Assembly (NCBI GenBank): GCA_003163855.1
Contig: PLRJ01000061.1
Coordinates: forward strand, 1 to 52,710
Direction of reading: 5' to 3'
Origin: Bryobacterales bacterium
GTDB taxonomy: Bacteria; Acidobacteriota; Terriglobia; Bryobacterales; Bryobacteraceae
DNA: 52,710 nt
The translations under genes were made by a program, and so were the position numbers. Below, piece after piece: positions 25,001 to 36,902 of the stretch (the first letter of the stretch is position 1; each line of letters begins with the position of its first letter). Under the pieces are notes generated by a model. It was not told where the DNA came from. It saw nothing but the letters and a program-made list of their open reading frames with translations, and made no database searches.

Positions 25001-27829
25001 GAAGTTAAGTTCACCGTCGGCCTTCACACCGACCAGGTAAGGAGCATCTGAAACGATGACAGTGTTCTGGGCACTGACGCTTCTCCCGCCTTCGGCCTCG
25101 AAGGCGCGTGCCAGCACGTTCAGCCGATAAGCCCGGCCGGCGAAGCGAGCCAGATCGAGATTTAGTACGGCATCGCCCTTGTCATCGGTGATGGCCGGCG
25201 AAAGAGTCTCGTGAAATGGCTCTTTCACAACCTCGCCGATCTGGAAACGATGGTCTGGAAAAGCGGGGAATTGTGGCAACACCGGCGAAAGGCTGAGTTC
25301 GCCTTCGACGCGGCGATTGCCGGCAGGTTCCCCGAACAAGTGGGCTACGTTGACGCGCGCCTTCACGTCGGCGGAAGCCACCCAGCCGGAGAGCGGCTGC
25401 TCGGCCAGATCCAGACGGACTTTCATCCGGTCCGGTTCGAATTCCTGAACGTTGAAGGACGTACTGCCCAAGGACTCCCGATGTTTTTCGTCTTTGGCAA
25501 GCCATGCTTCGGCCTGATAAGTGCCTGTGGGTGCGGAAGGTTGCGTACTGAAGGCGACTTCGTCGAAAGCGGTGGCTGAAAGCTTGATTTTTTCACGGCG
25601 GACGACGTTGCCGCGGGCGTCGCTTATGTCTACTTCCACGGGAAGACCAGCGAGGGAATCCTTCCAATCGCTGGTGCGAGTGATGATTCCAATGTGCGTG
25701 GTTTCGCCCGGCCGGTAAATGCCGCGGTCCGTGAACATATAAGAAGAGAGCTGTTGCGGCGAAGCTGCGTTTTCCACACCGCCGACGTCGAAGCGCGAAT
25801 AATCGAGACTGCGATCGTTAGAACGCAGCGGCAGGAACGAGAAGTCAGAGTCCTTTTGCACAAGGATCATTAGCGGCACCTTCTCACGCTTCAGGTTAGG
25901 CAGCTTGGGCAATTGAGCGCGGCCCGTGGCGTCGGTAGTGGCGGCTGCCACCGGTTCGCCATTACGGCCTAAAACCTCGACACGAGCGTCACTCACTGGC
26001 TGCCCGGTGTGGATGGATTGGACAAAAATATCGCGCGTGCCATTATTCCAGCGCTTCACGATAAAGCCCAGGTCAGTCACCAGAATGAGTCGCGTGTCCT
26101 CAATCTGCTGATCCCCGTTTTCGCCGCCGTTGTCTGTGTCGGTATCGTCGCCGGACTGCTGTTGATCTGCGTCGTGCGGAGGGATCGTCCGAACGTGAAG
26201 CAGAAAGAGACCGCGCTTGTTGTTGGCTTTGTCATCCAGATAGCGCCCCAGATCGATGCTGTCGTAGACCGGCTTGCCGGGTTTCGCGTCGCTGTAATTG
26301 CGAGTCGAAGTAAAACGCTCGACGATAGTATCCTCCACTCCGTAAAGTTGCGGTTTGGAGAAATCCGCCATGCCGGGCGCAAGGTGCTGCAACTGATTGG
26401 GCAGCACGCGGCCCACTTCGACGCTGACTTTACCCACGTCGCGGACCAGGAACCCGACTTTGCGGTCGCCGCCCAAAGAGAGCAGCGCGCCCTTACCGAT
26501 GAACATTAGCGCTTGTGGGTACGGCGATACCTGGATAGTGGCGATGTACGGCTTGCCCGAGGTGTAACCGCCCGTGCCCTCCACACCGGCTTTTATAAGG
26601 AGATAAACCCATCGTCCTACCGGCGCATTGAATTTGAAGCCGTGCGTGGTTTCATTGCCGCCGTCGGAGGCAACGTAATTGAGCGGCAGCGCTTGCGATT
26701 TAGACAGCACCTCGTTACCGACCTCAGCGTCGTCAGTCCATTCGTAAGGCTTCTTGTCGGCTTTATCCTGCCGGGCGCTGTGCAGCGGAAGCACGAAAGC
26801 CTGCACTTTACCCGCAAAAGCCTTCTCGGCCACGGGAGAACTGCTGGTCAGCAGCAGCACCTGTTCGGGTTCGTAGCGGGCGTTGTCCACCAAAGTCATC
26901 TGCGCCCCATCGAAACGGAGAGCGGTGCGGCCCGGAATGGCGACTACTTCCCGCAAAACAGTACTGGTCTGATTGCCTCCGCGAGAAGCCCGAACGCCTT
27001 TGCCGATACGAACAGTCATGGAAGTGTCGTCGCGCGGCATGGCAAGGGCCGCGGAATGGATGTAGGCGTGCAGTTTCAGCTTGTCGTAGACCACGGTGAA
27101 ATGCCTGCTATCGGGCGTCAAGCCGAGGAACTGCGCGTCTGCGGCTGGAACCAGGGAGACGCGCTGCTCGAAATCAGCCGTATCTACCGGGTGAGTGAAC
27201 GCGACGGTAGCCACCACCTTTTTCAGCGCTGGATTTGTGGGGTCCTGATAGAACTGCTTCTCGCTGATCTGGGCGGAAAATGGCTGAGTTTTAAAGGTGA
27301 AATCATAGTCTTCGAGTTCGATAGTCTTGGCCAGAAACCCCTTCCGCGCCATCGTCACCTTGAACGAAGCGTCCACCGGCCAGTCGGATGCCGGTGTGAA
27401 CTGCAGCCGTTTGCCATCGAGCCAAGTCCAATTCCCTGCGAACTTGGGTGAGATTTGGATGCCGGATGTCACGCGTTTATCGATGTTGACCAGCGGGGCA
27501 GCGGAGGCGGTGAACTCAACTAGCAGCGGATCAATGGACGGAGCGCCTTTGTCGTCATACGTTGTTAACTTGGGAGCTGTCACGGTGAGTTCGACATAGT
27601 GTGGCCGGGGCCTCAGCTTCCACCAGATGAGTGCGCCCGTGATGACCAGTAGAGTGAGAGCGGCAACCATGATACGGCGGCGATCCGCCACCAAGTAACG
27701 ACCCGCCCGTTGGAGTTGATGCTCGGTCCACAGCATCCATGCAGGCGCACTCCAATGGAAACGTCCAAATATGTGGTTAAGGATGGAGAGGAATAGGTTG
27801 GGGGGATCGGGCGGAACAGAGATCGCCAT
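22085..27829 (-). CDS. Bacterial alpha-2-macroglobulin, membrane-anchored, with thioester motif
   Basis: This very large protein (1914 residues) has a membrane segment at about residues 52-70 (MVAALTLLVITGALIWW) and the rest in the periplasm. It has MG domains, a GIYRPGETTHIG-type bait-side segment typical of the family, and a thioester motif PCTEQ with C1476 and Q1479. Such proteins trap attacking proteases by cleavage of a bait region and covalent capture through the thioester. The C-terminal 350 residues are the helical thioester domain and receptor-like end. The gene overlaps pbpC by 4 bp, the same pairing as E. coli yfhM-pbpC. Unlike E. coli YfhM, no lipobox is visible and a transmembrane anchor is used. 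Confidence 0.93.
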   Translation of the reverse strand: MAISVPPDPPNLFLSILNHIFGRFHWSAPAWMLWTEHQLQRAGRYLVADRRRIMVAALTLLVITGALIWWKLRPRPHYVELTVTAPKLTTYDDKGAPSIDPLLVEFTASAAPLVNIDKRVTSGIQISPKFAGNWTWLDGKRLQFTPASDWPVDASFKVTMARKGFLAKTIELEDYDFTFKTQPFSAQISEKQFYQDPTNPALKKVVATVAFTHPVDTADFEQRVSLVPAADAQFLGLTPDSRHFTVVYDKLKLHAYIHSAALAMPRDDTSMTVRIGKGVRASRGGNQTSTVLREVVAIPGRTALRFDGAQMTLVDNARYEPEQVLLLTSSSPVAEKAFAGKVQAFVLPLHSARQDKADKKPYEWTDDAEVGNEVLSKSQALPLNYVASDGGNETTHGFKFNAPVGRWVYLLIKAGVEGTGGYTSGKPYIATIQVSPYPQALMFIGKGALLSLGGDRKVGFLVRDVGKVSVEVGRVLPNQLQHLAPGMADFSKPQLYGVEDTIVERFTSTRNYSDAKPGKPVYDSIDLGRYLDDKANNKRGLFLLHVRTIPPHDADQQQSGDDTDTDNGGENGDQQIEDTRLILVTDLGFIVKRWNNGTRDIFVQSIHTGQPVSDARVEVLGRNGEPVAAATTDATGRAQLPKLPNLKREKVPLMILVQKDSDFSFLPLRSNDRSLDYSRFDVGGVENAASPQQLSSYMFTDRGIYRPGETTHIGIITRTSDWKDSLAGLPVEVDISDARGNVVRREKIKLSATAFDEVAFSTQPSAPTGTYQAEAWLAKDEKHRESLGSTSFNVQEFEPDRMKVRLDLAEQPLSGWVASADVKARVNVAHLFGEPAGNRRVEGELSLSPVLPQFPAFPDHRFQIGEVVKEPFHETLSPAITDDKGDAVLNLDLARFAGRAYRLNVLARAFEAEGGRSVSAQNTVIVSDAPYLVGVKADGELNFVTRGSARSSNWLAANRQLKTVAADQLTLEWVERKYLSVLTQQDDRTFKYVSRLKETVRNSRPIRLNAGGSNIPLPTQEPGDFILVLRNSAGAELNRLNYTVAGQANLSRSLERNAELQIQLDKPSYAGGETMNVSIRAPYVGSGLLTIERDRVFYHQWFRTTTTSSVQRVILPKEFEGNGYVSVQFLRDPSSDEIFMSPLCYGVAGFSADVAARTQQLRLTAPSQIKPGVTLVMRVTPTVPSRVAVLAVDEGILQVAHYRNPDPLSFFFQKRMLQVETTQILDLILPEFRRFLALSAPGGDADGGFTRHLNPFNRKRKPPVAWWSGIIDVGTAGRELRYTVPDYYNGRVRIVAIAVDAEKVGISEANTEVKGDFILTPNVPAMVAPGDEVSVTVGVFNNMLGKSETPVHVQVQLSRELTAVSASSVDLQIAEKREGVAEFRFKANAFLGAASLKFSAQRGKAEAHMEESISVRPAQAYRTQLTLGRLDSGSTTVPIKRAMFPEMRSVQASISALPLVWGDALVAYLDSYPYPCTEQLVSKGFAALLVAAHPEFGSLKTRDPQPIAGTLAMLQSRENESGGFGLWASSPQTAEFPTIYGAHFLLEARERGQKVPPEMVASLNDWLTNFASSPASTLEAGRLRAYAVYLLARQGIKPNAAVANVEQELSRRYTQTWTTDLAAAYLASTYRLMQRNRDADRIIRGVPWAQTKSGWNSDDVYYDPVVHDAQLLYLIARHFPDRVGSVPPSALETIAAAISGNKISSLSAAYTLLALDSYSKAAAPNLKLAVLLNGQKQAGTSKVPVPLGDAGVQFTRDGSLPAYYAVSESGFDRNAPANEVNHGLEVIHEFIDDKGTVLTTVKEGQEFFVRLRLRSINRDRLNQVAVVDLLPGGVEPTLDRNPGPGSNWTPEHVDFRDDRVILYGDVTKDASTWVYKVRATNIGVFQSPPAFAEGMYDRQITGISQGSKLEIVKP

Positions 27830-27969
27830 TTTGTTAAGTGAATTATAGGTGGGGAGTTTCGGGAAAGAGATAGGTGCCCGAAATTAATTTTTGGCAACCA
27901 TTATTGGGAAAGGCACCGGGCAGCTATGCAGCAAGCCGCCCTGCACACCAACATCGCTACACTGGTCGA

Positions 27970-30881
<2,912 letters not shown>

Positions 30882-30911
30882 CTAATTGTAACGTATGCTA
30901 ATCTTTTCACA

Positions 30912-31373
30912 ATGCAGATGTGTGGCGTCTTTACGGCGCTTGGTCCGGAAGTGTTTCACCAGTTAGTGCGTGGCATCTCCATCGGCAAGCTGAAAACGTA
31001 TCAAGTTTACGAACGATTCAAGCTTCGCGCTCACCTGTTGAAGCTGAATTCAGAGGCTCTGCGCAAGGCTGAACCAAAGATGTGGGCGCGTATTCAAGCG
31101 GGTGAAGAGGATTTCGCTACCGACCTTTCGCAGGTGTTCCTGCTTTCCCATCTGGCGATGATTGTGGACGTGTTGAACTTTCTCGGCATACCGAACGAGG
31201 AAGGATTCTTCGATAAGGACCTGAAGCCCGAGAGCTATCTGACGGAAGGCTGGCAGGGTCGAGTGTTCCAGCAGTTTCATGAGAAATACTCGCGCGAGAT
31301 CCTGCTTTTCTACATCAATCACCTGGATTGGGAGCTGAACAAAACGGAGCAGGTGTTCCTGCCCACGGCCTAG
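30912..31373 (+). CDS. Conserved hypothetical protein upstream of the pheST run
   Basis: This 153-residue soluble protein has no signal peptide and no function I recognise. Notable segments are MCGVFTALGPEVFHQLVRGISIGKL, ERFKLRAHLLKLN, and the Tyr/Trp-rich end HEKYSREILLFYINHLDWELN. It is probably alpha-helical. The ATG at 30912 is chosen; a TTG at 30858 would overlap the purA promoter region. It leads a tight operon: 3 bp to the ankyrin gene, then pheS and pheT. The context suggests co-transcription with translation genes rather than a shared function. Confidence 0.75.
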   Translation: MQMCGVFTALGPEVFHQLVRGISIGKLKTYQVYERFKLRAHLLKLNSEALRKAEPKMWARIQAGEEDFATDLSQVFLLSHLAMIVDVLNFLGIPNEEGFFDKDLKPESYLTEGWQGRVFQQFHEKYSREILLFYINHLDWELNKTEQVFLPTA

Positions 31374-31376
31374 TTT

Positions 31377-32045
31377 ATGCCAGCACTACGAGAGTTTCAG
31401 GATGCAGTGAAGAAGGGCGATCTGGCGGCTGTGGAAGCAGCGCTTGCGGGCAACCCCAGTCTGTTGGACGTAACGAACGAAGCCGGGCAAGGTGCTTATC
31501 TGCTGGCAAAATATTACCGGCAGGAAGCGGTGGCAGAATTTCTTCTGGGCCTGGGGCCTAAGCTGGATCTTTTTAACCAGTGCGTGGCCGGCCACACCGA
31601 AGATGTCATTGCTGCCATAGATAAAGATCCGGCGCTTATGAGGGCGCACAGCAGCGATGGCTGGACACCCCTGCATCTGGCCGCCTTTTTCGGCTGTAAG
31701 GAACTGGCAGAGGAATTGCTGGATCGGAATGCGGACATTGACGCGCGTTCGACGAATTCTATGAAGAACACGCCGCTGCACGCGGCGACTGCGGGAAGAC
31801 GGGCAGAGATGGTGAGGCTGCTGCTGGAACGCGGGGCCGACGCGAATGCGCAGCAGGAAGGCGGCTGGACAGCGTTGCATGCCGCCGCGCAGACGGGCGA
31901 CCGCGAGATGGTGGAGGCGTTGCTGGCGCATGGCGCGAACATCAACGCGCGCGCCGGGAATAATCAGTGCCCTATGGATATGGCGCTGCTGCGCGGTCAT
32001 CATGAGATTGCGGCGCTGATGGAAGGTTTGGGCGCAAAGCTTTAG
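31377..32045 (+). CDS. Ankyrin-repeat protein
   Basis: The 222-residue protein contains about five ankyrin repeats. Clear copies are GWTPLHLAAFFGCKELAEELL, NTPLHAATAGRRAEMVRLLLERGADANA and GWTALHAAAQTGDREMVEALLAHGANINA (here cited by their TPLHxAA cores). The last degenerates into CPMDMALLRGHHEIAALM. No signal peptide is seen, so it is probably cytosolic and binds a partner. It starts 3 bp after the preceding gene and ends 6 bp before pheS. Confidence 0.92.
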   Translation: MPALREFQDAVKKGDLAAVEAALAGNPSLLDVTNEAGQGAYLLAKYYRQEAVAEFLLGLGPKLDLFNQCVAGHTEDVIAAIDKDPALMRAHSSDGWTPLHLAAFFGCKELAEELLDRNADIDARSTNSMKNTPLHAATAGRRAEMVRLLLERGADANAQQEGGWTALHAAAQTGDREMVEALLAHGANINARAGNNQCPMDMALLRGHHEIAALMEGLGAKL

Positions 32046-32051
32046 GCATCA

Positions 32052-33074
32052 ATGCCCGACTCGACTCTTATAGAACTGCGCCGCGCCACGCTTGCGGCTT
32101 TTGCTTCCGCCGATACGATGCAGCAGTTGGAAGACGCGCGCGTCACCGCGCTGGGCCGCAAGGGAACTCTGGCTCAGATCAGCAAGGATTTTGGAAAGCT
32201 GTCACCCGAGCAACGGGCCAGCGTCGGGAAGCTGCTTAACTCCGTTAAGCAGGACCTGGAAAGCGCCTACGAAGAAAAGAAAAAGCACTTTGAAGAAGCG
32301 GAACTGGCGCGCCGGTTGGCGGGTGAGTGGATTGATGTCACTCTGCCGTCGCCGGGGTTGCGGCCGGGCAGTCTGCATCCAATTACGCTGATCCAGAATG
32401 AGATTGAAGATCTGTTTACGTCGCTTGGGTTCGCCATTTTGTATGGGCCTGAAGTAGAGACGGAAGAACATAACTTCGATGCGTTGAATATTCCGGCGAT
32501 GCATCCGGCGCGCGACATGCAGGATACGTTCTGGCTATCGAATGGGCATCTACTGCGCACGCATACATCTCCGGTGCAGGTGCGCGGCATGCGTGAATTG
32601 GGTCCTCCGCTGCGGATGATCGCACCCGGGCGCGTGTTTCGCAACGAAGAAGTGGACGCATCGCACGAACATACTTTTTACCAGGTAGAAGGCATGATGG
32701 TGGACCGCGATGTTTCGGTTGCCAATCTTATTTACTTCATGAAGACGCTGCTAAGCGGCGTATTTCATCGCGAGGTTACGGTTCGCCTGCGTCCTGGTTA
32801 TTTTCCCTTCGTTGAACCGGGTTTTGAGCTTGATATCCGCTGCCTGATCTGTGACGGAAGCGGCTGCGCGGTCTGCAAACACAGCGGCTGGGTAGAACTG
32901 CTGCCATGCGGGCTGGTGCATCCGAATGTGCTGCGGCTGAGCGGCATCGATCCTGAGGAATGGGGCGGATTCGCGTTTGGCTTAGGCCTTACGCGGCTGG
33001 CCATGATGCGTTATGGCATTGACGATATACGTCAGTTGCAAGGCGGCGACCTGCGCTTTCTGAGTCAGTTTTAA
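32052..33074 (+). CDS. pheS: Phenylalanyl-tRNA synthetase alpha subunit
   Basis: The 340-residue product has an N-terminal coiled-coil (about 1-85) and the class II catalytic core. Motif 2 is [21 protein letters not shown], the [14 protein letters not shown] segment is [12 protein letters not shown], and motif 3 is [20 protein letters not shown] (cited by GLGLxRL). [13 protein letters not shown] segment is an insertion seen in many bacterial PheS. Together with PheT it charges tRNA-Phe. Starting 6 bp after the ankyrin gene, it is translated from the same operon. Confidence 0.96.
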   Translation: MPDSTLIELRRATLAAFASADTMQQLEDARVTALGRKGTLAQISKDFGKLSPEQRASVGKLLNSVKQDLESAYEEKKKHFEEAELARRLAGEWIDVTLPSPGLRPGSLHPITLIQNEIEDLFTSLGFAILYGPEVETEEHNFDALNIPAMHPARDMQDTFWLSNGHLLRTHTSPVQVRGMRELGPPLRMIAPGRVFRNEEVDASHEHTFYQVEGMMVDRDVSVANLIYFMKTLLSGVFHREVTVRLRPGYFPFVEPGFELDIRCLICDGSGCAVCKHSGWVELLPCGLVHPNVLRLSGIDPEEWGGFAFGLGLTRLAMMRYGIDDIRQLQGGDLRFLSQF

Positions 33075-33099
33075 TCTTGCCCGACAATAGGAACCGACA

Positions 33100-35466
33100 G
33101 TGAAGTTCTCATACCAATGGCTGCGCCAGCTTGTTCCCGGACTCTCCGCCGAGCCTGCGGAGTTGCAGCGCCTGATAACCATGAAGACAGCCGAATGCGA
33201 AGGCATTGAGGCTGTCGGGGCGCAGTTCAATTCCGTAGTTGCGGCGCGTGTGCTGGAAGTTTCGCCGCTTCCCAAGGGCAAAAACCAGGCGGTGCAGATT
33301 GATGTCGGAGGGCGCGAAGTGTCGGTGGTGTGCGGCGCTCCGAATGTGCGCGCGGGAATGCTGGCGCCTTGGGTTCCACCGGGAACATCGTTGGGAAGCA
33401 AGCAGATTGGGCGTGCCGTCATTGAAGGCGTGGCGAGCGAGGGCATGCTGGCGAGTGCGGCGGAACTGCACATCAATCGCGATCATTCAGGGCTGCTGGA
33501 ACTGCATGGTGTTGAGCCGGGCCAGAAGCTGCCGCAGCTTGCGCCTGACTGGATTATCGAGATTGATAACAAAAGCCTGACGCACCGTCCGGATTTGTGG
33601 GGGCATTACGGAATGGCGCGCGAAGTGGCCGCCATTACGGGTGGAAAATTGTTTGATCCGGTGAACATGGCGCACTTGCCTGCGGCTGGACCGGCGGCTA
33701 TCAAGGTGCATGTAGCCGATGCGTCGTTGTGTCCGCGTTACTCCATGCAGGTGGTTGAGAATGCCCATGTCGCGCCTTCGCCCCTTTGGCTGCAGGCGCG
33801 GCTTGAATCAGTGGGGTTGAACGCCATCAGCAATCTGGTAGATGTTACGAATTACGTTTTGGCTGAGTTGCCGCAGCCGATGCATGCGTTCGATGCGGAC
33901 AAAATCGCAGGCGACACCATCTATGTGCGCCTGGCAAAAGCGGGGGAGAGGCTGGCGGCGCTGAATGGCGAAACGTACGAGTTGACGGACGCCGATCTGG
34001 TGATTGCCGATGCATCGGGGCCCGTAGCGCTGGCTGGAGTGATTGGCGGCGCCGGGAGCGCGATCTCGGCTTCGACAACGCGCATCATCCTGGAGAGCGC
34101 GAACTTTCAGGCTTCTTCGGTTCGCCTGTCCTCGATGCGGCACAAGCTGCGCACGGATGCCTCGATGCGGTTTGAGAAATCGCTTGATCCGGAGAATACA
34201 GTACGCGGGCTGGCAAGAGCTTTGGAACTGTTGCAGGAGATTGCGCCGGGCATGAAGCCGCTGGGCGGCGTGGCGGATGTTTATGCAGCCGCGCCTGCGC
34301 TGCCCAATATTACGCTGCCGTTGAGTTTCGTTACTCGCAAGCTGGGAAAGAATCTTTCGCTGGCGGAAGTGTCCGGCATTCTAGGGGCGCTTGGCTTTGG
34401 CGCGAAGGAATCGGCGGTTGATGTTTTGACAGTGAAGGTGCCTTCGTGGCGCGCTACGAAAGATATTTCGTTGAAAGATGATCTGGTGGAAGAGGTGGGC
34501 CGCATTGTCGGTTACGATTCCATTACGCCGACGCCGCCGCTAGTTGCCTCTACCGTTCCGCCCGCGAATCCAATGCGCTTGTACATGCGGCAGTTACGGC
34601 TGCAGATGACGGCGCAGGGCTTTACTGAGACGCATAATTACTCTTTCGTGACGGAAGCGTCGGCCAAGCGCTTCGGCTTGGACTTGGCTGGGCACATAGC
34701 GGTGCGGAATCCGATCGCTTCCGAATTGACGCATCTACGGCGCAGCCTGCTGCCGGGGCTTTTTGAAAACTTGCTGACGAATGCACGCTTCTATGAGGAT
34801 TTTCGGCTCTTCGAGACCGGCAACGAGATTCATCCGCAGCCCGCGCCGGCATTGCCCCAAGAGATTCCCCATTTGGCAGCGGTGCTTTATGACGCGCATG
34901 GCAGCGAACTTGAGTTTTTCGAATTGAAGCGTGCGGCGGAGTGCCTGTTTCCAGGTATGCGGTTGTCCGCCGTCGATGCAGATGGCGCCGCGTATGAACA
35001 TCCAGGGCGCAGAGCAAAAATCATTTGGCGAAACGATGTGATTGGCCGATTGTTCGAACTGCATCCGGCGCTGCTGCTGGCCGAAGGCCTGGAAGGCCGC
35101 GCATTTCTGTTGGATGTAGATCTTACCCGCGCGCAAGCGTTGGCCGAAACGCGAGAGATTGTCTATCATCCGCTGCGTAAATACCCGACCAGCGGTTTCG
35201 ATCTTTCGCTGATTACAGAGATGCGAACGCCGGTAGGTCTTTTGCAGGATCACCTTACCGAGTTGGCGGGTCAGGACTTGGCCATGATTGAGTTTGTTCG
35301 CCAGTATGACGGGCCTCCGCTGACTGCCGGTCAGAAGAGCGTTACGTTCAACTTTAAAGTTGGTTCGCTGCAACATACGTTGACGGCAGATGAAGTAACG
35401 GCCATTCGGAACCGCATTATCAGCGGCGCGCAGGCGCTGGGTTATGAAATCCGCGGTCTCTTTTGA
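33100..35466 (+). CDS. pheT: Phenylalanyl-tRNA synthetase beta subunit
   Basis: The 788-residue product starts at a GTG (33100) with MKFSYQWLRQLVPGLS, the usual PheT N-terminus. A tRNA-binding EMAP-like domain (about 40-150), the B3/4 editing domain (about 200-370), B5 (about 395-470), the catalytic-like core and an FDX-ACB domain at the end follow. The last includes RKYPTSGFDLSLIT, SVTFNFKV and LTADEVTAIRNRI. Length is normal. The gene is 25 bp after pheS. Confidence 0.96.
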   Translation: MKFSYQWLRQLVPGLSAEPAELQRLITMKTAECEGIEAVGAQFNSVVAARVLEVSPLPKGKNQAVQIDVGGREVSVVCGAPNVRAGMLAPWVPPGTSLGSKQIGRAVIEGVASEGMLASAAELHINRDHSGLLELHGVEPGQKLPQLAPDWIIEIDNKSLTHRPDLWGHYGMAREVAAITGGKLFDPVNMAHLPAAGPAAIKVHVADASLCPRYSMQVVENAHVAPSPLWLQARLESVGLNAISNLVDVTNYVLAELPQPMHAFDADKIAGDTIYVRLAKAGERLAALNGETYELTDADLVIADASGPVALAGVIGGAGSAISASTTRIILESANFQASSVRLSSMRHKLRTDASMRFEKSLDPENTVRGLARALELLQEIAPGMKPLGGVADVYAAAPALPNITLPLSFVTRKLGKNLSLAEVSGILGALGFGAKESAVDVLTVKVPSWRATKDISLKDDLVEEVGRIVGYDSITPTPPLVASTVPPANPMRLYMRQLRLQMTAQGFTETHNYSFVTEASAKRFGLDLAGHIAVRNPIASELTHLRRSLLPGLFENLLTNARFYEDFRLFETGNEIHPQPAPALPQEIPHLAAVLYDAHGSELEFFELKRAAECLFPGMRLSAVDADGAAYEHPGRRAKIIWRNDVIGRLFELHPALLLAEGLEGRAFLLDVDLTRAQALAETREIVYHPLRKYPTSGFDLSLITEMRTPVGLLQDHLTELAGQDLAMIEFVRQYDGPPLTAGQKSVTFNFKVGSLQHTLTADEVTAIRNRIISGAQALGYEIRGLF

Positions 35467-35538
35467 GGAACATGCGCAAAACGGTCGCGGTCTCAGTCGC
35501 CCCGCCGAAAGGGCTAGCGAGTTCCTTCCTCAATTGGC

Positions 35539-35554
35539 GGCGCGCAGCCGCGCC
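35539..35554. terminator. GC stem-loop between pheT and the convergent nucleotidase (weak terminator candidate)
   Basis: GGCGCG (35539-35544), loop CAGC, CGCGCC (35549-35554) is a perfect 6-bp stem followed by CTTTGCGCTTT. It lacks a clean U-run. It may act as a terminator for either convergent gene, but this is only a guess. Confidence 0.35.
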
Positions 35555-35563
35555 CTTTGCGCT

Positions 35564-36088
35564 TTAAAGAAACATCGCCTTCACGTCCAGCCAATTGTTC
35601 ACGCGCCTGAAGCGTGTTTCGTGCACGTTGTGCGGAGCCGTGTAGAGAATTCCTTCGCCGCGAAAGGCTGTGAGCTGGCGAAGATTATCGTCGATAAGGA
35701 AGTCGGCCGAGATGATGCTTTTGTCACCGCAGAAGACAATGCGCGAAGTGGGGATGAAGGGAAAATACAACTGCAGCCAGTGGAACTTAGCCGTGAACGA
35801 ACGCGGCACATCCATTGCCGCTGTGGTGATGAACACTTCATACTTTTCCGTCAATGCTTCCACCACATCCGGGCTGTCGGGCATCACCGGAATGTTGGCG
35901 AAGAAATCTTCCTGCTGAAAATAGTCGCGCGCTTCGGGTTTGTGGTCTTCCTGCAGCACCTCAAACACATGCTTCCCGTGAAAATCAATGGGTCTAATAT
36001 TGGTACCGAAGCTGGAATTGTACTTTGCCAGGAAGTGGCCCATGGTGTCGGCCATCACTTCGTCCATATCGATTGCTATCCGCTTCAT
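35564..36088 (-). CDS. 5'(3')-deoxyribonucleotidase (HAD superfamily)
   Basis: The 174-residue protein starts MKRIAIDMDEVMADT, HAD motif I with the nucleophile Asp and general acid Asp. It has YEVFITTAAM (motif II Thr) and FLIDDNLRQL (motif IV region). This matches the NT5C group, which removes phosphate from deoxynucleoside monophosphates and balances dNTP pools. Length is normal for bacterial members. It converges with pheT. Confidence 0.87.
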   Translation of the reverse strand: MKRIAIDMDEVMADTMGHFLAKYNSSFGTNIRPIDFHGKHVFEVLQEDHKPEARDYFQQEDFFANIPVMPDSPDVVEALTEKYEVFITTAAMDVPRSFTAKFHWLQLYFPFIPTSRIVFCGDKSIISADFLIDDNLRQLTAFRGEGILYTAPHNVHETRFRRVNNWLDVKAMFL

Positions 36089-36128
36089 ATAACTCCAGCC
36101 TAACGATTCGTCATACTCAAAGTTTCAC

Positions 36129-36902
36129 GTGGTAACCAACACAGTTTCTGTTTTGCCGGGCTTGGAGGCGCATCCGTCCGGCGCGCTTTGGATTTCGGGT
36201 CCAAAGACGGTGGTGATTGCGGACGTGCACCTGGGTTATAGCTGGGCGCAGCGCCGCCGCGGGGAACTGGGGCCGCTGGCGGATGAACAGGCGCGAGAAA
36301 AATTGTTCGCTTTGACGGATGAGTTACAGCCGGCGGTCATAGTCTTTCTGGGCGACCTGGTGCATGCTCCGCGGCCTTGTGCTCCGGAACGCGCCTGGAT
36401 TGAAGATACGCTTACATGCTTGAGCAAGCGAGCGCGGATTGTGGCGGTGCGGGGCAATCATGACCGCGCGTTCGCCAGAGAGTTCGGCGGATTGAATGTG
36501 GAGACGATGGAATGCTGGTCGTCGCCTGGTTTGACGGCCATTCATGGCGATCGGCTGGCGCAGGCGGCGATTCCGGAACACTCGGCACTGCTGCTTGGGC
36601 ATTTGCATCCATGTCTTGGCATTCGCGACGGCGCGGGAGCAAGCCAAAAGCTGCCGCTTTTCCTGGTTAACGATCATTGCCTGGTGCTGCCGGCGTTCTC
36701 GCCGTTTGCGCGCGGATACGATGTGGGCGCGGGTCTACCGAATGAGTTAATGACGTGCTTTCGAAAAGCTGAAGTAGAAGCTTATGCGGCGACGGCGACG
36801 CGGGTGGTGAAATTGGGTCCGCTGCGGCAGGCGATTGAACGGATGTTGTCGAGCACGCCGTCGACGCCCGGCCATTTCCGCCGGCGCGCGCGAGGCGCTT
36901 GA
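36129..36902 (+). CDS. Metallophosphoesterase (calcineurin-like, COG1407-type)
   Basis: The 257-residue protein has all metal-binding motifs of calcineurin-like phosphoesterases in order: VVIADVHLGY, VFLGDLVHA, VRGNHDR, AIHGDR and LLGHLHP. The short form with VADVHLG and RGNHD resembles COG1407/PdeM proteins, which act on phosphodiesters and in some bacteria are linked to DNA repair with a ligase. No ligase is near here. The start GTG at 36129 is used. The end abuts the next minus-strand gene. Confidence 0.85.
   Translation: MVTNTVSVLPGLEAHPSGALWISGPKTVVIADVHLGYSWAQRRRGELGPLADEQAREKLFALTDELQPAVIVFLGDLVHAPRPCAPERAWIEDTLTCLSKRARIVAVRGNHDRAFAREFGGLNVETMECWSSPGLTAIHGDRLAQAAIPEHSALLLGHLHPCLGIRDGAGASQKLPLFLVNDHCLVLPAFSPFARGYDVGAGLPNELMTCFRKAEVEAYAATATRVVKLGPLRQAIERMLSSTPSTPGHFRRRARGA

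Noticed and set aside
26513..27451. 312-residue open frame opposite the macroglobulin
   Set aside because: Same reason: antisense shadow of a long conserved gene, no family similarity.
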